A stretch of DNA of 64,000 nucleotides from Thermoguttaceae bacterium (GTDB taxonomy: Bacteria; Planctomycetota; Planctomycetia; Pirellulales; Thermoguttaceae): positions 1 through 64,000 of the forward strand of contig JAFSMO010000024.1 in assembly GCA_017447865.1 (NCBI GenBank). The letters run 5' to 3'. The notes below the pieces were generated by a model. It ran no database searches. It worked only from the letters and a program-made list of their open reading frames with translations, and was not told where the DNA came from. Below are positions 1 through 8,895 of the stretch, piece after piece; within the stretch, counting starts at the first letter, position 1, and every line of letters begins with the position of its first letter. The translations under genes and the position numbers were made by a program.

Positions 1-49
1 GAACCATTTCCTGACGAATGGCTTCGTCGGGATTGTACGTTTTTTTTCA
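1..49 (-). CDS. Start of a leftward gene cut by the window edge; frame uncertain
   Basis: An ATG on the minus strand at 49-47 is followed by a run of eight A. Read as given, it yields MKKNVQSRRSHSSGNG, which is unlike a normal N-terminus. If the run held seven A it would read MKKTYNPDEAIRQEMV, a far more protein-like start. Either the homopolymer is miscounted, the gene is frameshifted, or the ATG is not the start. Only 16 codons are visible, so no function can be assigned. It lies downstream of the AddA-like gene on the same strand, beyond a repeat element. Confidence 0.35.
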
Positions 50-147
50 TAAATCAACCACTCCAAAAACAAAATTTTGAAAAATTCCAGTATAACTGAA
101 CGCCAAAATTTTGTCAACGGGTGGGGGCTTTATGCTTGCACCTGACC

Positions 148-256
148 AATAACGAATAATGAGGAGAATGAGTTCCAACTCAAGCGGGTTGGAAAACCGG
201 GGAAACGGTTAAACTCTTTCTTCCCATTATTCGTTATTCGTTATTCATTATTCATT
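148..256. repeat. Palindromic heptad-array element (TTATTCG/CGAATAA type)
   Basis: The left arm (148-164) carries AATAACGAATAATGAGG. The right arm (224-256) is a run of 7-bp units, TTATTCG twice then TTATTCA twice, in inverted orientation. The core holds small hairpins such as AACCGGGGAAACGGTT and GAGTTCCAACTC. The stop codon of the helicase-nuclease gene (248-250, TAA) lies inside the right arm, so the last codons of that gene are made of repeat sequence. Related arrays occur at 3906-3965, 31467-31501 and 51988-52060. Confidence 0.8.
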
Positions 257-3200
257 TCTACCAAGTACTTCCCGGACGATTCCGAGCATCGAGAAAATGA
301 GGTGCGTGGAGATCTGCGTGTCGTCGATCTGGTAGTGGAGCTGGAGCATTCTTCTGTAGTCCCGCATCTGCAAACTGTGCGAGCGGATCTTTTCTTCCAG
401 AATCTCCGGGCTGCTGATTTTCCGCGTCGTTTTGTAGTCCACGCAGTCCGCCCAGAAAACCTGCGCGTCGTTTCTCAGCAGGATCAGGCGGTCGAGCGTT
501 CCGAGCAGAAGCTCCGTTTCGGTGCGGATCGCCAGTTCTTTTTCGCGGTACACTTCCCAGCGGATCTCGTTCGGGTCGCTCGGGAACCTGCGGAAAACGT
601 CCATCGGAACCAGTTCCGGCGGAAGGATCCCCGCCCGCAAAACCTTCTCGCGAAGCATCGGGATGTACGTGGTCCAGTGCAGCGCTCGATCGACCCGCGG
701 CGACTTGAGCGAATTGTGGAAGCTCTTCAGAAGCCGCTCCAGCCGGTCTTTGTTCAGACCGAACGGCCGCGCGTAGGCGACCAGCTCGTCGTCCGACGGC
801 AGACTGTTTTCCATCCACGCGATTTTCTCGTACCACCCGTGCAGGATCGTTCCGTTCACCGTGTTTTGCTGGCTGAATTCCAGCTTGCGGCTCAGATCCA
901 CAAAGCGGCGGTCCTCGATATTCGACGGCGCGCGGCGAGTCAGGTCGCGGGTCGAGTCCGGATTCGGCAGGAAGCGGATCGGCTCAGGAGCCTGAGATTC
1001 TTCGGGCGTTTCCGTGGTTGGTTGCGGGCTTTCCTCTGGCTGCTTCTGCGCGAACTTCACGGCCTGCGGCGTTTTTTCGTACCACTGCGGGTCGCCGCCA
1101 AACGCCAACCGGGTCTTTTCTTTGGCCGAATACGCGCCGGAAAGGGCCGTCCGAAGCAAATCACTCACTTGGGCAAACGGGACTTTCTGGTCTTTTTCCC
1201 TCGGCGGAATAAAGAGGTACATCGCGTAAATGGCGCGCGTCATCGCAACGTACAGAAGCGACCAAACCTCACTGATCCGTTCACGCGTATTCAAATCCGT
1301 CGCCTGGCGGATCGGAGAATCAAGCGGGAAAAGAACTTCACGGATCTCCTGAGCAGGAACCGGAGTGACGAGCGTCACGTCTTTCAGAACGTCGTCATTT
1401 TCGTATCCCGGAACGAATTGGGGCGGCGTTCCGGCCACTGCAAATTTCAGGTCGGGAAGTACCACGACGTCAAACTGGAGCCCTTTCGAACGGTGGATCG
1501 ACATCAAAATGATGGAGGCTGCGGAGGGGTCTTCCAGATTGAAGTTTTTAATATACGAGACAAAATCCGAAATGCGCTCCAATTGGGAAACCTGCGAGTA
1601 CGCCGCCGCCAGGTTCAGCAGCTGCTTGAGCCGCCGGGATTCCTCTTCCGTGCAGTATTCCATGAGGAACTGCGCGATTTCTTCCAAAAACTGCGCGATA
1701 CCAAACGCCTGCAGCCGTTCCCGAAGCGAGGCAAGGCACCGGGTCCGTTCCAGACGCGACATTTGGCGCTCTTCCGGGTTCATCTGCCTTTCGTTTTCCC
1801 ACTTGAGCGCAGGGAAAAGCCGGCGCAGGATCGAGTTTCCCACGTGGAACCACGCAGCCGAATCGTCCGGAAAATCCATCAGGCTCAAAAGCGAGAGCGT
1901 CAGGCAGACCGCGTTCGAGTTGGTCAGCGGGTTTTTCCCTTCTTCACTCACCGCCACGCCAAGCTCACGGAGAAAACGCGCGACTTTGGGAATATTCTTG
2001 TTTTTCCGAAACAAAACGCCGATCCGATGGAGCCCTTTTCCTTGCCTGTAAATCTCCGCGATCCGCTGGGCGACCCAGCGAAGCTGAACGTCCTCGGGAC
2101 TCGGCTGGAAAGCGTCGGCCGGTTCATCTGAATCGTTTTCAGCATCAAAGGAATCATCAGATCCCCCCTTTTCGGGCATCGTGCACAATTCCCAGTAACC
2201 AGGATACTTTCCGGATTTGGGAGAGGCCACGTGCTTCTGGAATTTCCACCCATCCCACGCTTCACGAACCAAATCGCTCATAAGCTCCCGAACCGGCACC
2301 AGTTTGGCTTCCGGGCCAAGGTCTGACTGGACCGGAGCGCAAAACTCCGCGGCGGGAATTTCCGGGTTCTTTACCGGGTCGAGGAAGAACCGGTTCACGC
2401 AGTCCAGAATCGGCGGAGCACTGCGCCAGCTCGTGTTGCTGCTTTCCTGCTCGATCCCGGGGAAAGTGCTTTCGATTGCGTCGAAAATCTCCGCGCGGCC
2501 GTTTCGCCAGCGGTAGATTGCCTGTTTTACGTCGCCGACGCAGAAAAACGACCGGTCTTTTCCCTCGGTGCAGTAGTCGCCAATGGGCCGAAAGATCTTC
2601 CACTGGTCGAGCGAAGTGTCCTGGAATTCGTCCAGAAGCAGATGTTCGATCGGCGAGTTCATCCGCCAGTAAATTTGATGGAGGTCCCCGTACTGAATGA
2701 ACTCCGCGACGTACTGCGTTACGTCGTCGAACTGCAGGCCGTTCGCAGCAATTTTCCCGTCTTCATAGTTCTTCGCGAATCCGTCGATCAGCGTATGGAC
2801 CGAACGCGTTTGTTCCTGCAGGAGCCTGATGTAAGCCGCAGCCGCATGATGGGCGAGGCGGTACAGAGCGTCGTTCAACCCGGCCGAGTCAAGCGGTTTC
2901 CCGTAATAGGTTATGCCCTCTCCGGGAAGCGCCTGCAATGCGTTCTGAATGATCGCGGTTTGCATCATTCCAACCCAGTCATTGACCCGCAGCTTGGAGC
3001 TGATCGACTCGATCATGCTCACTATTCGTTTCTTCCCGGCATTTAACTCCAGCTCATTCTGCAAAGTGTTCAGAATCGAAACGAGTTCAGATTCATTCAA
3101 TTCTCCCGGTCGCGGCAGAGCCTGGATCGCCTCCCACGCCTCCGGGCCCGCCTCACGCTCCAGAGAAAGAAGACTTTGCATTTTATCGTAAATGTCGTCA

Positions 3201-3700
3201 GCCATTCGGTTGATTGATTCCCCTTTGTATAGCCGACGAATGAGCGTAGGCGTATTTTCCTCGTCTTCTTTGAGCGTTTTCTGAATCGCGGTCCAACGCA
3301 GATGTTCGTCCTCCACCGGGTCAAGGATCCGCCAGCCGGGCTTGATTCCCATCTCGTACGGGAAGCAAAGCGCGATGCGGTTGAAGAAACTGTTGAGCGA
3401 GCAGGCGCGGATCTGGTTCAGCCCCGTCACGAGGCGGCGCAGTACGCCCTTCATCTCGTCGGCCGTGACTTCATGACCGACCATTTGGGAAAGCTCTGCG
3501 CGCAGACCTTCTTCCTGGCACGCCTGCGCAGCCGTCAAGAGGATCCGGTTCAAAATCTCACCCGTCGCTTTACGGGTAAAGGTAGACGCAAGGATCGTAG
3601 GAATCGAGGCCCCGCTTAGCAAAAGGCCGATATAACGCAGACTGAGCTGGCGCGTCTTCCCCGACCCCGCGGAAGCGCGAATTAGTAAATTGGGTTTCAT
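248..3700 (-). CDS. addA: AddA/RecB-type ATP-dependent helicase-nuclease
   Basis: A superfamily 1 (UvrD/Rep) helicase joined to a RecB-family nuclease. It is expected to unwind and resect double-strand DNA ends for recombinational repair. Visible motifs are Walker A ASAGSGKT (residues 9-16), LLLDEFQDT (about 357), GDVKQAIYRWR (about 390), a motif VI region YVAMTRA (about 820), and the C-terminal nuclease core GTLDRL followed by DCVDYKTTR (about 1087). The length of 1150 residues fits AddA. The partner AddB is not in the window; the truncated leftward gene next to it could be checked. The stop codon falls inside a heptad repeat. The exact subfamily (AddA versus another RecB-like protein) is inferred. 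Confidence 0.85.
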   Translation of the reverse strand: MKPNLLIRASAGSGKTRQLSLRYIGLLLSGASIPTILASTFTRKATGEILNRILLTAAQACQEEGLRAELSQMVGHEVTADEMKGVLRRLVTGLNQIRACSLNSFFNRIALCFPYEMGIKPGWRILDPVEDEHLRWTAIQKTLKEDEENTPTLIRRLYKGESINRMADDIYDKMQSLLSLEREAGPEAWEAIQALPRPGELNESELVSILNTLQNELELNAGKKRIVSMIESISSKLRVNDWVGMMQTAIIQNALQALPGEGITYYGKPLDSAGLNDALYRLAHHAAAAYIRLLQEQTRSVHTLIDGFAKNYEDGKIAANGLQFDDVTQYVAEFIQYGDLHQIYWRMNSPIEHLLLDEFQDTSLDQWKIFRPIGDYCTEGKDRSFFCVGDVKQAIYRWRNGRAEIFDAIESTFPGIEQESSNTSWRSAPPILDCVNRFFLDPVKNPEIPAAEFCAPVQSDLGPEAKLVPVRELMSDLVREAWDGWKFQKHVASPKSGKYPGYWELCTMPEKGGSDDSFDAENDSDEPADAFQPSPEDVQLRWVAQRIAEIYRQGKGLHRIGVLFRKNKNIPKVARFLRELGVAVSEEGKNPLTNSNAVCLTLSLLSLMDFPDDSAAWFHVGNSILRRLFPALKWENERQMNPEERQMSRLERTRCLASLRERLQAFGIAQFLEEIAQFLMEYCTEEESRRLKQLLNLAAAYSQVSQLERISDFVSYIKNFNLEDPSAASIILMSIHRSKGLQFDVVVLPDLKFAVAGTPPQFVPGYENDDVLKDVTLVTPVPAQEIREVLFPLDSPIRQATDLNTRERISEVWSLLYVAMTRAIYAMYLFIPPREKDQKVPFAQVSDLLRTALSGAYSAKEKTRLAFGGDPQWYEKTPQAVKFAQKQPEESPQPTTETPEESQAPEPIRFLPNPDSTRDLTRRAPSNIEDRRFVDLSRKLEFSQQNTVNGTILHGWYEKIAWMENSLPSDDELVAYARPFGLNKDRLERLLKSFHNSLKSPRVDRALHWTTYIPMLREKVLRAGILPPELVPMDVFRRFPSDPNEIRWEVYREKELAIRTETELLLGTLDRLILLRNDAQVFWADCVDYKTTRKISSPEILEEKIRSHSLQMRDYRRMLQLHYQIDDTQISTHLIFSMLGIVREVLGRNE

Positions 3701-3811
3701 GACAAAAAAAACGTGAAAATACTTTCAAAACATAAAATCGTTCAAACGTTCATAGTTCGCTCCTTTTAATTTTAGTCGAGAGAAAAATTTTATCAAGGGG
3801 GGGAGAGAGAT

Positions 3812-3965
3812 AATTAGGAATTAGGAATGCGGAATTAGGAATTTTAGTTTGGAGTGTGGAGTGTGGAGTGTGGAGCTCGGAGTTAGAAATGGGGGCCGAA
3901 AAAAAACGAATAATGAGGTGAAACTCTTTCTCCCCATTATTCGTTATTCGTTCTTCATTATTCAT
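3812..3965. repeat. Composite heptad repeat: three unit types in one gap
   Basis: The 265-bp gap holds AATTAGG-type units (3812-3842), then TGGAGTG repeated (about 3850-3875), then a short inverted pair of CGAATAATGAGG and TTATTCG/TTCTTCA/TTATTCA units (3906-3965). All three have a 7-bp period. The array ends immediately before the esterase stop codon (TAA, 3966-3968 on the minus strand). Confidence 0.8.
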
Positions 3966-5231
3966 TTATTTTTTAACGGCGTCTTTGACCCATTGCATGA
4001 TCTGGGCCGATTTTTCGCCCGTGGCGTGGCCGCGGTGCGGCTCGATCAGCATTTCTTTGTCCTGGGACGGGATCATGTTGAACGCCGCGTAAACCGAGCT
4101 GGGGCTGCACGTCGTGTCGATGAAGCCGACCGAAAGGCGGATCGGGCAGGTAATGCCGCGCGCAAAGTTCACGCCGTCAAAGTACGGGCCCATCTCAGCG
4201 ACTTTCGGGTCCTGCACCGTGTCGTAGAGTTTCGGCCAGCCGGGACTCCGGTTCACGATCGCGCCGCCGTGGTCGCAAAGGGCCGGAACGTTCCCGGAAA
4301 TGTGGGTGAATTTCCCGTTCAGCCCGCCGAGGATCAGCGCGCTGCCGCCGCCCTGGCTCGTGCCGAAGTACCCGACGCGGGTTTTGTCGGCGTCCGGACG
4401 TTCCAGAACGTAATCCATCACACGATCAATGCCGAGGTAGGCGTTCCGGAAGAAATATTTGTCACGGTCCGGTGCGCCGTAGTAACAGTAGCGGATCCCG
4501 AGCTTTTCGTTGTACTCGTCGTACTGTTTCTGCCGCTCCGCGTAGTCGATCGCCACCGCGTACGGGAAAATCGGCATCGCGAGGACCATGAACCCTTCGT
4601 TCACCGGGCCGGTCGCCTCAGGGCCAAAACCAACTCCCGCCCAGGAAACCGTCACGAGCACCGGGAACGGGCCGTCACCCGCCGGGACCGCGAGGAAACC
4701 GTACGCGCGCTGGCCGTCGAACGTCGCCATACTGATGCGGTACGTCGTCTTTTTGTCGTTGGACCAGGAATCGATCTTTTCGAGCTGAAGGTCGGCGGGA
4801 ACTTCCGCGCGCAGCTTCTTCTGCAGGCCGCGCCAGTAATCCCAGAAATCGTCCGGCATCGGCTGCGCCGGTTCGATCTTCTCCGGCTCAAAAGCCGCTC
4901 CGCCGAGTGCCGAGACGCCGTTGAACGTGGCGCGGAGGCTCAGGAAGCCCGGAACGCCCAGATTCCCGGAGACCGTCGCGGGGTTGGACTGGGAAAGGTC
5001 CACCGTTTCGCGGTTCAGTTCGATCCGATTATCGTTTGTGAAGACACACTGCAGCTGGCCCTCTTTGACCAGTTCGCCGTTTGCGTCGGTGACTTTGACG
5101 GTGAACTGCGCGTTCTCGTCGAGCGTGTACGTGTGATTTTCCCGGTCGAGATCGACTTCGACCTTGATTTCATCGGCCCAAACCAGCGAGACGCAGGCGA
5201 GCAGGAAGGTGAGAGTTAAAAGTTTTTTCAT
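3966..5231 (-). CDS. Secreted CE7-family acetyl (xylan) esterase
   Basis: An alpha/beta hydrolase of the AXE1 (CE7) family, expected to remove acetyl groups from xylan or oligosaccharides outside the cytoplasm. Residues 1-19 form a signal peptide (MKKLLTLTFLLACVSLVWA). An N-terminal beta-rich part (20-115) precedes the catalytic domain. The nucleophile elbow GTSQGGG places Ser292. Asp372 in GFIDTTCSPSS and His402 in HRGHA complete the triad, matching CE7 spacing. It lies on the same strand as the MBL-rubredoxin gene 86 bp upstream, but the gap holds a GC-rich hairpin, so co-transcription is not certain. Acetyl esterase activity is inferred from the family. Confidence 0.85.
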   Translation of the reverse strand: MKKLLTLTFLLACVSLVWADEIKVEVDLDRENHTYTLDENAQFTVKVTDANGELVKEGQLQCVFTNDNRIELNRETVDLSQSNPATVSGNLGVPGFLSLRATFNGVSALGGAAFEPEKIEPAQPMPDDFWDYWRGLQKKLRAEVPADLQLEKIDSWSNDKKTTYRISMATFDGQRAYGFLAVPAGDGPFPVLVTVSWAGVGFGPEATGPVNEGFMVLAMPIFPYAVAIDYAERQKQYDEYNEKLGIRYCYYGAPDRDKYFFRNAYLGIDRVMDYVLERPDADKTRVGYFGTSQGGGSALILGGLNGKFTHISGNVPALCDHGGAIVNRSPGWPKLYDTVQDPKVAEMGPYFDGVNFARGITCPIRLSVGFIDTTCSPSSVYAAFNMIPSQDKEMLIEPHRGHATGEKSAQIMQWVKDAVKK

Positions 5232-5262
5232 TTTCGTACGTGGGGTTAGAGACTAATATTGG

Positions 5263-5285
5263 GAAGGCCGGCATCACGCCGGCCC
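5263..5285. repeat. GCCGGC hairpin, shared with 6322-6342
   Basis: GGCCGGCATCACGCCGGCC forms a stable stem in the gap between the MBL-rubredoxin and esterase genes. A near copy (GGGCCGACGTAACGCCGGCC) sits in the next gap upstream at 6322-6342, and ACGCCGGCCC recurs near 19318. It has no T-run, so it is more likely a small dispersed palindrome than a terminator. Confidence 0.55.
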
Positions 5286-5317
5286 AATTGAACGAAACCA
5301 ACCACTTTGATGGTTTT

Positions 5318-6256
5318 TTATGCGCGGTTGAACTTTTCTTTGGGCTGTCTGCAGCGCGGGCAGCGCCAGTCGGCCGGAAGGTCTTCGAACGCGACGCCGT
5401 CATGTTCGGCCGGATCGTACACGTAGCCGCAGACGGAGCAGATGTACTTGCCGGTCGGCGTCTTGAAAATGATTTCTCCCGGAGGAATGACGGCCGGCGG
5501 ATTGTTGAGGTCCACGACGCGCTTTTGCTCGAAGCTTTCCAGGGCTTCGGGCGTGTGGGTGCCGAGATACACGGTCGGACGGGCGCTGCAGAAGGCGCGG
5601 ACGCGGTCGAGCGTTTGGCGTGCGGCAGCCAGATCCTCAAAAACGACGGAAAGCCGATTTTCGTAGAGCGCCACGTCGGTGTAGGTCACATCGCCGTGAA
5701 TGAGATAAAAGAGTCCATCCGTCTCGACGGCCACGATGCAATTCCCCGTGGTGTGGCCCGGCGCGAAGATATACGTCACGCCCGGCGCGATGCGCTGCGA
5801 GGCGGGGAACTCGTAATAGGCGCCGTCGGTAAACGTCGCCACGGTCGGATTGTACGGCTTGATCTCGTCCGACTCCGCTTCGGCCGCAGAGCAGATGATC
5901 TGGGCGTTCGGGAACGCGCGCAGTTCGCCCGTGTGGTCGGCGTGCTTGTGCGTGATGAGGATCTTCGAGACCTGCTCCGGCTTGTAGCCCAGATCGGCGA
6001 GCGCTTCGAGGTACGTCTTGATCTTCGAGCCGATGAAGATCCCGGCGTCCGGATCAGCCGCCATATCGGGGTACTCGGCGGGGAGGCCCGTATCGACGAG
6101 GATGACCTCGTCACCGGTGTCGATGACCCAGTTCTGGAGGCAGGAACGGTACTTGACGGCCGGGTCAAGCCCCTCGGCCCCCTCGCCGCCAAGGGCGAAC
6201 GGCCGGGTCATGAAGCCATTGTCGGCGAAACGGACGGGTTGAATTTTGATGCTCAT
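5318..6256 (-). CDS. Metallo-beta-lactamase-fold hydrolase with C-terminal rubredoxin
   Basis: The N-terminal MBL domain keeps the di-metal motif HKHADH (His103, His105, Asp107, His108), His168 in PGHTTGN, Asp189 in HGDV and His234 in GTHT. The last 45 residues are a rubredoxin, CSVC (Cys273, Cys276) and CPRC (Cys299, Cys302), so all four iron ligands are present. The order hydrolase-rubredoxin is that of some redox MBL proteins, but the central flavodoxin of flavodiiron proteins is absent and the metal site is the hydrolase type. It may be a redox-gated hydrolase or an electron carrier for the flavodiiron protein at 31519; the substrate is unknown. No signal peptide is visible, so it is probably cytoplasmic. 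Confidence 0.85.
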   Translation of the reverse strand: MSIKIQPVRFADNGFMTRPFALGGEGAEGLDPAVKYRSCLQNWVIDTGDEVILVDTGLPAEYPDMAADPDAGIFIGSKIKTYLEALADLGYKPEQVSKILITHKHADHTGELRAFPNAQIICSAAEAESDEIKPYNPTVATFTDGAYYEFPASQRIAPGVTYIFAPGHTTGNCIVAVETDGLFYLIHGDVTYTDVALYENRLSVVFEDLAAARQTLDRVRAFCSARPTVYLGTHTPEALESFEQKRVVDLNNPPAVIPPGEIIFKTPTGKYICSVCGYVYDPAEHDGVAFEDLPADWRCPRCRQPKEKFNRA

Positions 6257-6321
6257 GAGGTGCTTCTTTCTGGTTTTGTAAGTGACGGGAAATATTATGG
6301 TCCACCCGGTAAACGCGGACG

Positions 6322-6342
6322 GGCCGACGTAACGCCGGCCCT
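6322..6342. repeat. GCCGGC hairpin, second copy
   Basis: GGGCCGACGTAACGCCGGCC plus one base forms a stem with one or two mismatches. It lies between the DUF11 gene stop and the MBL-rubredoxin start and resembles the hairpin at 5263-5285. Confidence 0.5.
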
Positions 6343-6349
6343 TTTAATT

Positions 6350-8539
6350 TCATTCCGCGAAAACGCGCGTGCTTTCTTCTTTGATGATCGGCGTCTGGAA
6401 CTCGCGGCTCGAAAGTTTGACCACGACACGCTGGTCGCCGCTCGTCACACCTCGCAGGGTGAACCGGTAAACCTTCGTGGCTTTCGGGGCCAGGCTTGAA
6501 ATCGGCTGGAAGACGATCTGCGCGCCACTCTGCAAACTGACCGAACGGGCCGTTTCCTCGCTTGAAACGATCTGGAGACCCGATGGAATATCAATCGTGA
6601 CCTGAACGTCCTCGGCGGGTTTGGAGCCTTGATTTACGACTTCGACCGTGTATTTCGTGTCTTCGCCGATCTGGACCGGGTCGTTCGAGTCCACCACCTG
6701 GAACATCAGGGCGGCGATCCCTTCCACGCTGAGGTTTTTCGTTCCGTTGACGGTCTGGCAGGTATCGGCCACCGCGCTGTAACTCATCGCGAAATTTCCG
6801 ATCTCCTTCGGCACAAGCACCAGCTCAGCCTCGGCAGTCGCCGCGGGCCCCAGTTCTTCCAGCTTCCAGACGACGGTCTGATTTTCCTCCAGATAAGTCC
6901 CCAAGTGATTGGCGCTGAGGAACTGCCAGCCATTCGGGATCCGCGCCTGCATTTCGACGTTTTTGGCCGTGGCGGTTCCCGTGTTGGTCGCGATCAGGCG
7001 GAAAGTCCCCTCTTTGTCGAGGAAACGCTTCGAGGGGCCCTTGATTTCCATCTGGATGGCCGGCGCGGTGACTTCCATCTCCAACGAACTCGCTGTTCCG
7101 AGATTGAAACCGCTTTTCGCCAGGATCCGATTCTGGAATTTTCCGGGACGGACGGCAGTCAGCGGGAGTTTCACCGTTTTGGACTCGCCCGGCTTCAAAT
7201 CGCCGACTTCGTAACGCAGTTCCGAGCCTCCCTCAAACTGAAGTTCCGCCGGAACGGTTTCGCTCAAAATGACGTCACGGGCCGTGCCGGTTCCGGGGTT
7301 GGAAACCACAATGCTCAGTTCCGTTTTATTGCCGAGCAGGACCACCGCGTCGCCGAACGTTTCGACTTTCAGCATGGGGCGCGTGGCGACGGATTTCGCG
7401 GAGGTTTCCGATCGGGATGTGACGCTCGCAACGCTTCCGATTTCCCCCTCGCGCATCGGCGTGAGTTCCATTCTTACGGTGGCCATCGTGCCGGACGGCA
7501 TATTCCCGACGGTCCACGTGATCTCACCGTCCGGGGAGACATTCGCGGGCGGGTTGGTGCTTACGAGATGCGCTCCCTGCGGGATCACGTCGTGGATCTG
7601 GACGCCAACGGCGGTGATTTTGCTTTCATTCCTGACGGAAATCGTCCAAACGGCGGGCTGACCGACCTGAATTTCTTCCGGCGCGATTTTCTGAATGCTC
7701 AAGCGTGAAAGCTGGACCCCTTCAATCGCCGCTTCGCCAGGTTTGCCGGAGCCTACCGTCACAGTGGAGGAGCCAAAATCCGCCGGGAACTCCGATGATT
7801 CTGCTTTTTTCAGCCCGTTTGCCGAATGACGATTCGACGAATCCGGTTGCGGTGCAAAATCACTTTCCGCCATCGGAGCAGTATTCATGGCAGAATTTTC
7901 CAAAGGCGAAGAAGCCGGTGCCAGGTTCGGAATCGAGTCGGAACTGACTTCCCGCTCCCTCAGAGGCGCAGCAGAAATTTCCCCTAAACCTTCCGACGGC
8001 TCGGAAATTACGGCCTCATTTTCCCCATCCAGAGCCGAAAGGTTTTCAACCGTCTGAACGTTCGGGATTTCCATCGAATTTGAGGCGGCAGGCTCCGGAC
8101 TGGAATTCAGAAGCGCTTCCTCGGCCGATGCGTCCGTGAGGTTGATTTCCGGTTCATCCAGCGTCATTTGCTGCATGGAATCTGTTTCAGGCGCCAGGTC
8201 AAGCGTCATTTGGTTCGAAACGTCCAGATCTCTGGTCAAAGAATCGGCGGCCAGTTCTCCCGAAGTCTGACGTACCCCTGAGCCGGAAACGGTCGTCGGG
8301 ATGATGTTCGCCCGATGGACCGTCTTCGCCGGGGCGGAATTACTCGCCAGACCCGATTGCTTCTCGAGTTTTGACGGCAAATTCAGGCCTAATCCCTGAA
8401 TCAATCCGACCGTTATAATTCCTTTTTGAGGAGGATTTGCTGACGCTTGAGGAGGATTTGCTGACGAAACGGAACCGAATCCGAGCGAAAGAACGACTCC
8501 CAAAAAAATCCCGACGATGAAGGAAAAATGCGATTTCAT
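6350..8539 (-). CDS. Secreted DUF11-repeat protein
   Basis: The start is placed at 8539, where MKSHFSFIVGIFLGVVLSLG opens a clear signal peptide ending near VSSA. An in-frame upstream start would add 51 residues of low quality ahead of it. Residues 28-280 are low-complexity, rich in Ser, Glu, Pro and Asn, and begin with a duplicated SANPPQ unit. From about 285 to the end come four or more Ig-like DUF11 domains, marked by recurring patterns such as VWTISVRNES, ITWTVGNM and YTVEVVNQGS. Such proteins are typical large extracytoplasmic proteins of planctomycetes, probably structural or adhesive. The ORF has 729 residues and no enzyme motif. Confidence 0.8.
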   Translation of the reverse strand: MKSHFSFIVGIFLGVVLSLGFGSVSSANPPQASANPPQKGIITVGLIQGLGLNLPSKLEKQSGLASNSAPAKTVHRANIIPTTVSGSGVRQTSGELAADSLTRDLDVSNQMTLDLAPETDSMQQMTLDEPEINLTDASAEEALLNSSPEPAASNSMEIPNVQTVENLSALDGENEAVISEPSEGLGEISAAPLREREVSSDSIPNLAPASSPLENSAMNTAPMAESDFAPQPDSSNRHSANGLKKAESSEFPADFGSSTVTVGSGKPGEAAIEGVQLSRLSIQKIAPEEIQVGQPAVWTISVRNESKITAVGVQIHDVIPQGAHLVSTNPPANVSPDGEITWTVGNMPSGTMATVRMELTPMREGEIGSVASVTSRSETSAKSVATRPMLKVETFGDAVVLLGNKTELSIVVSNPGTGTARDVILSETVPAELQFEGGSELRYEVGDLKPGESKTVKLPLTAVRPGKFQNRILAKSGFNLGTASSLEMEVTAPAIQMEIKGPSKRFLDKEGTFRLIATNTGTATAKNVEMQARIPNGWQFLSANHLGTYLEENQTVVWKLEELGPAATAEAELVLVPKEIGNFAMSYSAVADTCQTVNGTKNLSVEGIAALMFQVVDSNDPVQIGEDTKYTVEVVNQGSKPAEDVQVTIDIPSGLQIVSSEETARSVSLQSGAQIVFQPISSLAPKATKVYRFTLRGVTSGDQRVVVKLSSREFQTPIIKEESTRVFAE

Positions 8540-8895
8540 GACCCCAGTACCTGGTTGAAGTTTTGTTCTGTTTCGAGTTTTATTCTTGAAAGGCCCAAAA
8601 GGACGAACGGACTCCGATGGCGTAAAGATTTTACGGATTTCGGCGGAGCAAATGGAGCGCAAGAGGAAAAACGTTTCGGGGATTTTCCCCATTCGCCCTC
8701 TGGAGGCTCGCCTCTTTACGTCCTTCCATCCTTTTATTCATTCATTCTTATACCTGAAAATCCAAATCAGGGGAAGAGCAATTTGAAAGTTTTTCCGAAA
8801 AAGTGGGGCAGAACACCTAAAAAATGATTGACAAAAAAGGAAAATTTAGTATAATTAAACCAAATTCACCACTTTAGATTGAAAGGAATTGCACG
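8540..8895. other. Divergent intergenic region
   Basis: This 356-bp gap separates the divergent DUF11 and M16 genes. It contains the strong rightward promoter at 8828-8855. The GC-richer half near the DUF11 gene shows no repeat and no RNA gene that I can recognise. Confidence 0.6.
8828..8855 (+). promoter_or_regulatory. Vegetative promoter for the M16 peptidase gene
   Basis: TTGACA (8828-8833) and TATAAT (8850-8855) are both perfect consensus hexamers with a 16-bp spacer, 40 bp upstream of the ATG. An AAAGGAA ribosome binding site follows near 8881. Confidence 0.85.

Noticed and set aside
3849..5219. A 456-codon open frame opposite the esterase
   Set aside because: It mirrors a GC-rich, well-supported gene with signal peptide and catalytic triad; the amino-acid mix (Arg, Val, Asp runs) is typical of an antisense shadow, and no ribosome binding site is present.
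8540..8692. Longer start of the DUF11 protein
   Set aside because: The extra 51 residues precede a perfect signal peptide and lie in the promoter region; translation from 8539 explains secretion.
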